10,403 nt of DNA from Baffinella frigidus (taxonomy: Eukaryota; Cryptophyceae; Cryptomonadales; Baffinellaceae), in contig MU646396.1 in assembly GCA_026770585.1 (NCBI GenBank), forward strand, positions 327,721-338,123. Direction: 5' to 3'. The notes beneath the pieces are model-generated. The model made no database searches. It was not told where the DNA came from and saw nothing but the letters and a program-made list of their open reading frames with translations. Position 1 is the stretch's first letter. Each line of letters starts with the position of its first letter. Of this stretch, positions 5,850 to 10,403 are shown piece by piece. Both the position numbers and the translations under genes were made by a program.

Positions 5850-5946
5850 CCACACGAGGCGAGGCTGTCCATGCGAACAGATTCATAAGTCAATTATTGG
5901 ATTATTGCCCAGGAAACATGCCAAAAGTCAGCAATTGGTCACGTGT

Positions 5947-5969
5947 CGCGCCGCTGAGCGGCGCGACTT
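5947..5969. repeat. GC-rich perfect hairpin
   Basis: GTCGCGCCGC-tga-GCGGCGCGAC: ten-bp perfect, nearly all-GC arms and a 3-base loop, the strongest local hairpin in this half of the window. It is followed by TTGTGTAAAGTTT and flanked by CAATTGGTCA (left) and CAATTGACC (right). In bacteria this would look like a terminator, but the setting is eukaryotic and no gene ends here. Confidence 0.85.
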
Positions 5970-5993
5970 GTGTAAAGTTTCTAGCAATTGACC

Positions 5994-6010
5994 TGAAAAT
6001 TACTACACAC
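5994..6010 (+). repeat. 17-bp dispersed repeat, copy 2
   Basis: TGAAAATTACTACACAC, partner of 4114-4130. Confidence 0.5.
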
Positions 6011-6058
6011 GTTTACAATCGACATTTTTTCTGTTCGCATTGATGGCCTCGTGCGGAC

Positions 6059-6168
6059 GCCTCCGTCAGGTGAGGAAAAAGAGCCTCCGTCAAGTCCGAA
6101 ATCTAACACGTGTCTTCACACGCGTGCTCCAGTGCCTAACACGTGTCTAGCACGCGTGCTCTAGACAT
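6059..6168 (+). repeat. Short direct repeats ending in a 33-bp tandem pair
   Basis: GCCTCCGTCAGG at 6059 is echoed by GCCTCCGTCAAG at 6083. Then two 33-bp units, 6103-6135 and 6136-6168, share CTAACACGTGTC and ACGCGTGCTC. Each unit contains palindromic ACACGTGT and an ACGCGT core, so the pair could bind a dimeric factor, but no adjacent gene supports a promoter. Confidence 0.75.
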
Positions 6169-6234
6169 CCGCAAGCCCCAGGTGTTTTCGGAGCCTCGTT
6201 TCTGGTCTCGGGCTTGCGGAGAGCAGACACCTGG
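6168..6234. repeat. Two interleaved inverted repeats (pseudoknot topology)
   Basis: Arm A TCCGCAAGCCC (6168-6178) pairs with GGGCTTGCGGA (6210-6220). Arm B CCAGGTGT (6178-6185) pairs with ACACCTGG (6227-6234). The order A, B, A', B' is that of a pseudoknot if transcribed. No RNA family is recognised; chance matching of the shorter pair is possible. Confidence 0.5.
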
Positions 6235-6283
6235 ACCCTGCACCCTCACCGCTCTGTGCCCTACGGTCGGTGAGCCCGAGTGA

Positions 6284-6460
6284 GGCAGCGCTAGGACTCG
6301 GAGGGCTGAGCGGAGGTGTGTGGTGAGGTTCCGCAGGAAGTTGCGGCTGGGGTTCCTGACAGCGACCGCGCCGACGGACTCGACCAAGCGGCACTCGTGG
6401 GAAGTCAACTATGAGGAAATTACCACCGCGGGGGTGGGGCCCCTTCCCCTGAAACCATAA
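6284..6460 (+). other. Open coding-like stretch ending at a telomere-like tract
   Basis: 59 codons open between TGA (6281-6283) and TAA (6458-6460), with no ATG. Its second half reads GFLTATAPTDSTKRHSWEVN then YEEITTAGVGPLPLKP, ordinary protein composition. It stops exactly where the telomere-like tract begins, the layout expected if satellite has grown inside a gene. No family is recognised; chance openness cannot be excluded. Confidence 0.22.
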
Positions 6461-6640
6461 ACCATAAACCCTAAACCCTGAACCCCAAACCCTAAAAACT
6501 GAACCCTGAACTCTAAATCCTCAACCCTCAACCCTACACCTTAAACCCTAAACACAAAACACAAAACACAAAACACCAAAAACTAATCGCCAAACCCTGA
6601 ACCCCAAACCCCAAACCCCAAAACCCAAAACCCTAACCGT
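6452..6640 (+). repeat. Telomere-like tract with ACACAAA interlude
   Basis: Mixed CCATAAA, CCCTAAA, CCCTGAA and CTCAACC units. An internal run of (ACACAAA/ACAAAAC) lies at about 6551-6575, and CCCCAAA/CCCAAAA units at the right. It ends CCCTAACCGTAACCAG, closely matching the ends of the tracts before 3209 and 3317. Confidence 0.85.
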
Positions 6641-6643
6641 AAC

Positions 6644-6708
6644 CAGGATTGTGGGGACGTGGCGCTGTTCCAGGGGACAACGGACGACAACCCTCTCGGG
6701 GACTTTGG
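6644..6708 (+). other. Exon-like block B, copy 3 (DCGDVALFQG)
   Basis: AACCGTAACCAG/GATTGTGGGGACGTGGCG, then an open frame DCGDVALFQGTTDDNPLGDF to a possible donor GTGCGTCTCC at 6709. It shares the acceptor context and the (C/L)G(D)DVAL core with 3320 and 3212. The downstream peptide differs, so only the 5' part is duplicated. Function unknown. Confidence 0.35.
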
Positions 6709-7008
6709 GTGCGTCTCCTCAACCCTACCCACCCTGGATACCATCGCCCGCCATGCTTGCCTTGCTCCTCTCCCAAGGTTCAGGATGCAGGGTTATGGTT
6801 TGCGGTGTGGGTGTGCCGTGCAAGTGCGCGCGTCGTGCGTGGTGTGAGGACGGAGTCTATGGCGGGCCCGCCTCGGGGCGAACAGCGGCGTTTCATGCGG
6901 GAAGCCGATGATAGAGGGGGTCTTACTTGCACGAGACTTGGCATAAAACTTACAGTCGAGGGCTTTACAGCCGTTTTGGTTGTATCATGGACCCTGCTCC
7001 TCTGTGTC
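6709..7008. other. No recognised gene
   Basis: Several overlapping open frames on both strands, including a 170-codon minus-strand one (6780-7292). Its middle is made of the 42-bp and 11-bp repeats described next, so I do not call it a gene. It contains one GGGCCCGCCTCGGG motif (6864-6877). Confidence 0.45.
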
Positions 7009-7037
7009 TTACAACCAGTGTCAAACACTGGTTGTAA
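7009..7037. repeat. Perfect 13-bp hairpin with 3-base loop
   Basis: TTACAACCAGTGT-caa-ACACTGGTTGTAA. It is perfect over 13 pairs and contains TTGTAA; TGTAA is the usual green-algal polyadenylation signal, although no gene ends here. It could be a relic of a foldback end; its outer TTACAA/TTGTAA recalls 4718-4738. Confidence 0.9.
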
Positions 7038-7045
7038 AATGTTGT

Positions 7046-7129
7046 CCTGAGGCGCTGCCAAGTAAGTGCTCCTCCAACGTACGCTTGCCTGAGGCGCTGC
7101 CAAGTAAGTGCTCCTCCAACGTACGCTTG
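7046..7129 (+). repeat. Perfect 42-bp tandem duplication
   Basis: 7046-7087 and 7088-7129 are identical, beginning CCTGAGGCGCTGCCAAGTAA. Because 42 is divisible by three, the minus strand reads a 14-residue repeat (SVRWRSTYLAAPQA twice). Full identity means a very recent duplication. Confidence 0.97.
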
Positions 7130-7147
7130 CTGCATGTCGTTGCGGCG

Positions 7148-7204
7148 TGACACGCTGCTGAGACACGCTGCCGACACGCTGCTGACACGCTGCTGACACG
7201 CTGC
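7148..7204 (+). repeat. 11-bp minisatellite (TGACACGCTGC)5
   Basis: Five units: three perfect, one with a 2-bp insertion (TGAGACACGCTGC) and one with C for T at the first base. It lies 18 bp after the 42-bp duplication, so this is a local hotspot of replication slippage. Confidence 0.95.
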
Positions 7205-7323
7205 GTGGGGTGGCAGGTCGTTCGGCGGCGAGGCGAACGAAATCGAAGAGCCAGAGCTGCAGTGCGTTGGACGCCAGACCGTCTTCGATCACTCATATTA
7301 CCTTGACTAGGCCCGCCTCGGGG

Positions 7324-7420
7324 TCCTTTAGGTTCTTCAGGTCCTTTAGGTGCTTCGAGCTGCCATCATAGGCGGACACTGGGGCTTATCCTGCAGAAAC
7401 GCCCTGCGTCCTTTCGGATC
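7324..7420 (+). repeat. CTTTAGG dispersed repeat, copy 1
   Basis: TCCTTTAGG units, then CTTCGAGCTGCCATCATAGG, CGGACACTGG, TATCCTGCAGAAA and CTTTCGGATC. It is the most diverged of the + copies in its middle. Family layout: one or two 9-bp TCCTTTAGG units, TTCTTCGAGCTCCCAACATA, GGCGGACACCGGAAC, a CTGCAGAAAGG or CTGTAGAAAGG word, then CATGCTTCCTTTCGGATCAC. No coding capacity. Confidence 0.85.
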
Positions 7421-8240
7421 GCCCGAACGACGTGGGATGGGCCCGCCTCGGGACGGTAGGCCCGCCTCGGGCCCGAGGGAGGGGAGGGGAGACTGAGCAG
7501 GAGCAGAATGAAAGACTCTGGGAGGCGGAATTAAAGACTTTCCGCTCTGCACGTGATCGGCGATCGAATAGATAAAGTGCGTTTGTGACGGATCGAAACC
7601 AGCGTGGCTATCCAACATTCCCTTCCGTGACTGCCGGGTAAGACGACAGGATCTAAGCTCCAAAACACTCATGAGGCCGCCTACAGGGAAAGGCAGAGGG
7701 GGATAGTTTCGTGAACGCTCATCTGGGCGAGAGTCGGGCGAAAATGAATGGTGTCCAGAACTCACATTGTGAACGGAACGGATATATGTTGTGAAATTTA
7801 GTGGATGTCCATAAAATCACAAACTTAAGGGTGTTACAGGGCGGAATGCAGCCGAGCGCGACCGCGCGGGCCACTACATGTAGGGGTGAGTGAAGTGACC
7901 ACCACCTACACCACTCAGTTTTCAGGACCCCAGATCGGAGGGTTGTGTTATGAAATTTGTGCCCGAAAAGGCCTCCTTAATGCCAATTTTCGCTTGGCAA
8001 GTTGACATTTAGAAAGAGGTTCCGTCTCAACGTGAATTCGGTCACTTTTGTTATTGCACGGGCCCGTCTCGGGTCCCCCAAAATCAGGGATCGCGGCTTG
8101 TCGGGATGTTCTACAAAGACCCCAGAAAAACTTGTGCAACTTTTCAAAGCAATTTGCAAATCTGTTTCAAGAAAGTGCCCTTCGTTTTTTTAGGGACTTT
8201 GCTTCGTACAGAGTTGCTGGTGCAGACCGCCCTTGATTAC
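7421..8240. other. No recognised gene; a few repeats
   Basis: GGGCCCGCCTCGGG motifs occur at 7439-7452 and 7458-7471, with a variant at 8060-8073. Copy 2 of the ACGGATCGAAACC repeat is at 7585-7627. A palindrome CTACATGTAG is at 7873-7882, and an inverted TGCCAA/TTGGCA pair at 7981-7999. The words TTGTGAAATTTA (about 7790) and TTATGAAATTTG (about 7947) recur. A minus-strand open frame (7346-7765) overlaps copy 1 of the dispersed repeat and looks spurious. Confidence 0.5.
7585..7627 (+). repeat. 43-bp dispersed repeat, copy 2
   Basis: GTGACGGATCGAAACCAGCG and continuation to ATTCCCTTCCG; partner of 5053-5095, about 2.5 kb away. Confidence 0.75.
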
Positions 8241-8330
8241 GTTGACACACACGCCGCTTCACGCCAGGGGGAGAGGTGAGACGAGACGTGAGGGCTGTTG
8301 CTGCCCCTGACCACCCCGAAGGGTGGGGGA
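8241..8330 (+). repeat. ~90-bp module with hairpin, copy 1
   Basis: Begins GTTGACACACACGCCGCTTC, continues ACGCCA, GAGAGGT and ACGAGACGT, and ends in the hairpin CCACCC-cgaa-GGGTGG (8311-8326). It is repeated at 8882-8968. Both copies lie upstream of CTTTAGG repeats, so they may be part of a longer composite element. Confidence 0.7.
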
Positions 8331-8452
8331 AAGGAACGTCTCTCCCACTAGCACGAGCTAACTACACTGCAGGCAAGGCCTGGACGACGGAGGCGCGAGC
8401 GCCTCAAGACTTAGACGCCCATCATGGGATCGAGTTTAGGTCCATGTCTTTT

Positions 8453-8530
8453 TTAGTTCCTTTAGGTTCTTCTAACTCCCACCATAGGCGGACACCGGAA
8501 CGTATCCTGCAGAAAGGCCATGCTTTCTGT
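8453..8530 (+). repeat. CTTTAGG dispersed repeat, copy 2
   Basis: TTAGTTCCTTTAGGTTCTTC, then AACTCCCACCATAGGCGGAC, ACCGGAACGTATCCTGCAG and AAAGGCCATGCTTTCTGT. It joins copy 3 directly, head to tail. A TTTAGGTCC word at 8435 suggests a further broken unit upstream. Confidence 0.85.
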
Positions 8531-8619
8531 AGGTCCTTTAGGTTTGTTTAACTCCCACCATAGGCGGACACCGGTGATGTATCCTGAAGAAAGGCCATGC
8601 TTCTTTTCGGATCACCTCA
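8531..8619 (+). repeat. CTTTAGG dispersed repeat, copy 3
   Basis: AGGTCCTTTAGGTTTGTTTA, then ACTCCCACCATAGGCGGACA and CCGGTGATGTATCCTGAAGA, ending in TTTTCGGATCACCTCA. Shares the ACCATAGG variant with copy 2, so these two are closest relatives in their left half. Confidence 0.85.
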
Positions 8620-8735
8620 TCCTTTAGGTCCTTTAGGTTCTTCGCGCTCCCAACATAGGCGGACACCGGAACTTGTTCTGTAGAAAGGCCATGCTTCCTT
8701 TCGGATCACATCAAGCCCCCCGGTACAAAGGATCC
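8620..8735 (+). repeat. CTTTAGG dispersed repeat, copy 4
   Basis: Two TCCTTTAGG units, then TTCTTCGCGCTCCCAACATA, GGCGGACACCGGAACTTGTT, CTGTAGAAAGGCCATGCTTC and CTTTCGGATCACATCA, with a tail CCCCCGGTACAAAGGATC. It differs from copy 6 at only one base in the first 94 positions, so both arose from a recent common source. Copies 2, 3 and 4 form a head-to-tail array. Confidence 0.9.
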
Positions 8736-8881
8736 TAAGTCTTTCAGGTTCTTTAAACTCACACAATAACAAACACATTTATTAGAGGAACAAAATGATC
8801 ATTTCACCATAACCTGTTTGATTTGTCGGATCAGTTCCCCGGTCTTCTCTGGTCGATTTCGGGAAAAGCGAGGTTTAATGA
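8736..8881. other. AT-richer spacer, nothing recognised
   Basis: Contains CTTTCAGGTTCTTTAAACTC (8741-8760), a weak relict of the family start, and otherwise unique sequence. Confidence 0.4.
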
Positions 8882-8999
8882 GTTGACAAACACGACCGCT
8901 GCACGCCACGTGGAGAGGTAGGACGAGACGTTGGGGCTCTAGCCCAAGTACACCCCAAGGGGTGTATGTAGAGCTCCACCAAGAACCTGTAGAACAGGT
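8882..8999 (+). repeat. ~87-bp module with cruciform, copy 2, plus small hairpin
   Basis: GTTGACAAACACGACCGCTG, then ACGCCA, GAGAGGT and ACGAGACGTT match 8241-8290. At the same relative position lies TACACCCC-aa-GGGGTGTA (8949-8966), with outer GGCTCTA (8935-8941) pairing TAGAGCT just outside it. A further hairpin ACCTGT-aga-ACAGGT is at 8985-8999. A hairpin is kept at this point in both copies although arm sequences differ. Confidence 0.7.
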
Positions 9000-9076
9000 C
9001 CTTTAGGTCCTTTAGGTTTTAATTCCTCCCAACATATGCCAACGACACGCCCTTCCGTAGAAAGGACTGCATAAAG
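8998..9076 (+). repeat. CTTTAGG dispersed repeat, copy 5 (diverged)
   Basis: GTCCTTTAGGTCCTTTAGGT, then TTTAATTCCTCCCAACATAT, GCCAACGACACGCCCTTCCG and TAGAAAGGACTGC. The start and TCCCAACATA are preserved; the middle is degraded. It continues directly into the ~100-bp module at 9065-9168. Confidence 0.75.
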
Positions 9077-9168
9077 AGCATTTTTGCTTTGGGATTGCGT
9101 TTAGCTCTCCAGTGCAAAGGCTCGTGAAGAGGGGATACAGGGTGGTTCTGTTGGGGTGGGTGAAGGTG
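9065..9168 (+). repeat. ~104-bp module, + copy of an outer inverted repeat
   Basis: Contains AGCATTTTTGCTTT, GCGTTTAGCTCTCCAGTGCA, GGCTCGTGAAGAGGGGATAC and AGGG(T/C)GG(T/C)TCTGTTGGGG. The reverse complement of 10299-10403 carries the same series with scattered mismatches. There is a small AGCA-ttttTGCT hairpin inside. ORFs through it are not gene-like. Confidence 0.85.
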
Positions 9169-9184
9169 TGCGACATCGCTGCCA

Positions 9185-9305
9185 TCCTTTAGGTCCTTTA
9201 GGTTCTTCGAGCTCCCAACATAGGCGGACACCGGAACTTGTTCTGTAGAAAGGCCATGCTTCCTTTCGGATCACATCAGGGCCCCCTGTGCAGAGGATCG
9301 CGGCA
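9185..9305 (+). repeat. CTTTAGG dispersed repeat, copy 6
   Basis: TCCTTTAGGTCCTTTAGGTT, then CTTCGAGCTCCCAACATAGG, CGGACACCGGAACTTGTTCT, GTAGAAAGGCCATGCTTCCT and TTCGGATCACATCA. The tail CCCCCTGTGCAGAGGATCG parallels the copy 4 tail, so the repeat unit is about 115-120 bp. Near-identical to copy 4. Confidence 0.9.
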
Positions 9306-9424
9306 GAACCGGCTAAAGGGTATCCTCATCGGGTGTTTGAGTTAGGCCAAAGAGGCACAGGCCTCGCACACACACTCAGGATGACTGGAGGATAAAGCAA
9401 GTCGGCTGAAGGCCCATAATGTAT
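9306..9424. other. Unique spacer, nothing recognised
   Basis: No ORF, RNA or repeat seen. A GCACAGGCC word (9355) and CACACACA run are unremarkable. Confidence 0.4.
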
Positions 9425-9425
9425 T

Positions 9426-9530
9426 CCTCTTTAGGTCCTTTAGGTTCTTCTTTTTTAGGTCCTTTAGGTTCTTCGAGCTCCCAACATAGGCGGACACCGG
9501 AACGTATCCTGCAGAAAGGCCGTGCTTTCT
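9426..9530 (+). repeat. CTTTAGG dispersed repeat, copy 7 (duplicated start)
   Basis: The 5' part TTTAGGTCCTTTAGGTTCTT occurs twice in succession (9430-9449 and 9454-9473), then CGAGCTCCCAACATAGGCGG and the rest of the consensus to GCAGAAAGGCCGTGCTTTCT. The double start suggests one copy inserted into, or unequally recombined with, another. It pairs with the inverted copy at 9768-9833 over 66 perfect bases. Confidence 0.9.
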
Positions 9531-9555
9531 GTAGTTCTCCAGGGGAGAACTACAG
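9529..9555. repeat. Perfect 12-bp hairpin
   Basis: CTGTAGTTCTCC-agg-GGAGAACTACAG, directly adjoining the right edge of repeat copy 7, as though copy 7 had been extended by a self-complementary tail. Confidence 0.9.
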
Positions 9556-9711
9556 GTTAGAGGGGAGACATGCGGGCGGAGCTCGCGTGTCGGCTGTGTG
9601 ATTCACTGATGAGGAACAGGATTCCTCGCACGGGGGAAGAGATGTCCCCAGATTCCTCCGGGTTCCTCCTGGAGGAACGGAAGGAACCGTGTTCTATAAT
9701 ACTTATAAGAC

Positions 9712-9730
9712 GTGACTTGTGTAAAGTCAC
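9712..9730. repeat. Hairpin GTGACttgtgtaaaGTCAC
   Basis: Copy of the hairpin at 2437-2455 (loop TGTGGTAAA there), and it shares the exact 14-mer GACTTGTGTAAAGT with 5965-5978. It lies in the loop of the foldback structure. Confidence 0.6.
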
Positions 9731-9767
9731 TCCAGGATCCTACATGGGGTAATATCCCCAGATGCTT

Positions 9768-9837
9768 CCTTTCTGCAGGATACGTTCCGGTGTCCGCCTA
9801 TGTTGGGAGCTCGAAGAACCTAAAGGACCTAAAGGAC
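9768..9837 (-). repeat. CTTTAGG dispersed repeat, copy 8 (inverted)
   Basis: Reading the minus strand: GGGTCCTTTAGGTCCTTTAG, GTTCTTCGAGCTCCCAACAT, AGGCGGACACCGGAACGTAT, CCTGCAGAAAGG, then diverging (AAGCATCTGG in place of CCATGCTTTC). It is the only member on the minus strand and is closest to copy 7. Confidence 0.9.
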
Positions 9838-10298
9838 CCACCCTCGCGAGAGCGGTCTCCGGTCTAGCACCAAGCCACGGTGTGAAATTGGGGGGTTGGC
9901 CCCTAACGGAGACGAGTCGCTCCCCATGTGTCTTTGCACAGCTATATTATGTACAGCCTGGGGGAAACCCCTATACATCCACCTTTCTCTCTCTCTGCAC
10001 CTTGCTGGCTTTTAAGGATCGAGCTGCTTTACATAAATTAATGTAAAGCAATTCGATCTCCTTTTGGGCACATTGACACTTCGGGGCACATTGTGACAAC
10101 CCAGGCTAGGCCATTCACATTTCTCTCATCTCACCTCTGATGTCTGGCTGATCTCATCTCACCCCCCCACACAATCCCTCTCACCTTGTGAGGTATCCGT
10201 GCCTGGAGCTCTTATACTTCAGCCATGGGATACCATGAGCCTCAGAACAAGGCTGACTTGGGTTCGGTGTGTGTGTGAGAGCGCGTTCCTCTTTGGGA
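9838..10298. other. No recognised gene; one hairpin
   Basis: The hairpin TGCTTTACAT-aaatta-ATGTAAAGCA (10025-10050) has ten-bp arms and is followed by ATTCGATC. GGGCACATTG occurs twice (about 10065 and 10084). C-rich CTCATCTCACC words recur around 10115-10165. An open frame from 9762 has the alternative-start problem and no family match. Confidence 0.5.
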
Positions 10299-10403
10299 CC
10301 TTCACACCCCCCAACAGAGCCGCCCTGTATCCCCTCTTCACGAGCCTCTGCACTGGAGAGCTAAACGCGATCCGAAAGCAAAAATGCTTTCTCTGCAGAT
10401 CCC
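10299..10403 (-). repeat. ~105-bp module, inverted copy, cut by window end
   Basis: The reverse complement matches 9065-9168 in series (GTTTAGCTCTCCAGTGCA, GGCTCGTGAAGAGGGGATAC and CTCTGTTGGGG). Scattered substitutions show it is older than the 66-bp inner inverted repeat. The element probably continues past the window. Confidence 0.85.

Larger units (their letters stand above)
9454..9833. mobile_element. Foldback structure: 66-bp perfect inverted repeat
   Basis: 9454-9519 is the exact reverse complement of 9768-9833 (both are CTTTAGG repeat cores), separated by 248 bp of single-copy sequence. The loop contains three further hairpins: CTGTAGTTCTCC-agg-GGAGAACTACAG (9529-9555), GTTCCTCC-t-GGAGGAAC (9662-9678) and GTGACTTGTGTAAAGTCAC (9712-9730). 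The loop is not long enough for a transposase. The structure fits a non-autonomous foldback transposon or an inverted insertion of one family member. No clear target-site duplication was found. Confidence 0.7.

Noticed and set aside
5947-5978. Bacterial-style terminator (GC hairpin then T-containing tail)
   Set aside because: The tail is TTGTGTAAAGTTT rather than a T run, no gene ends here, and the surroundings are eukaryotic.
6780-7292. 170-codon minus-strand open frame
   Set aside because: The middle is the 42-bp duplication and the 11-bp array. A multiple-of-three unit keeps a frame open by chance, and the rest has no recognisable domain.
7346-7765. 139-codon minus-strand open frame
   Set aside because: It starts inside copy 1 of the CTTTAGG dispersed repeat and shows no domain.
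8242-9833. CRISPR array from the regularly repeated ~95-bp units
   Set aside because: Units are too long and diverged, partly abutting with no spacers, and one is inverted; no cas genes.

Overview
The window looks like nuclear DNA of a eukaryote, from a repeat-rich or subtelomere-like region with no intact gene. I found no bacterial-style operon, no ribosome binding sites, no rRNA or tRNA, no CRISPR array, and no recognisable transposase, integrase or reverse transcriptase. The tracts of CCCTAAA/CCCTGAA/CCCAAAA type resemble diverged plant/green-algal telomere repeat (TTTAGGG)n. Together with many small foldback elements and GTGCGTG-type possible splice donors, they suggest a green alga, possibly a prasinophyte such as Cymbomonas. 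That taxon is a guess, not something the sequence proves.

Layout. (1) 1-1120: a degenerate telomere-like tract, then four diverged units of about 115-150 bp sharing a 42-66 bp core that reads as the same acidic peptide. Next come a 13-C run, a ~158-bp foldback (MITE-like) element at 607-764, a C-rich duplication, a second foldback at 933-1014 and a palindrome at 1086-1111. (2) 1120-2790: no gene; short direct repeats, an 8-bp microsatellite, a degenerate ~28-bp minisatellite, a 40-bp exact direct repeat and a 26-bp exact repeat. (3) 2790-3640: exon-like blocks (2795-2912, 3212-3241, 3320-3386) alternating with telomere-like tracts; the last two are copies of one another and follow the tracts directly. 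(4) 3640-6450: mostly non-coding; paired short repeats, a 40-bp tandem duplication, a repeated acidic coding-like block, the degenerate 4871-5041 array, a GC-rich perfect hairpin and an interleaved inverted-repeat arrangement. (5) 6452-7205: a third telomere-like tract followed by a third copy of the exon-like block, a 13-bp perfect hairpin, a 42-bp perfect tandem duplication and an 11-bp array. (6) 7320-10403: at least eight copies of an undescribed ~95-bp dispersed repeat that begins with TCCTTTAGG units. Seven are on the + strand and one is inverted. The last + copy and the inverted one form a 66-bp perfect inverted repeat, nested inside a ~105-bp imperfect inverted repeat that runs to the window end.

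How it fits together. The exon-like blocks could be remnants of one or more duplicated multi-exon genes whose introns have filled with telomere-like satellite, but none forms a continuous gene here and no function can be assigned. The right third looks like the growth zone of a non-autonomous foldback element family.
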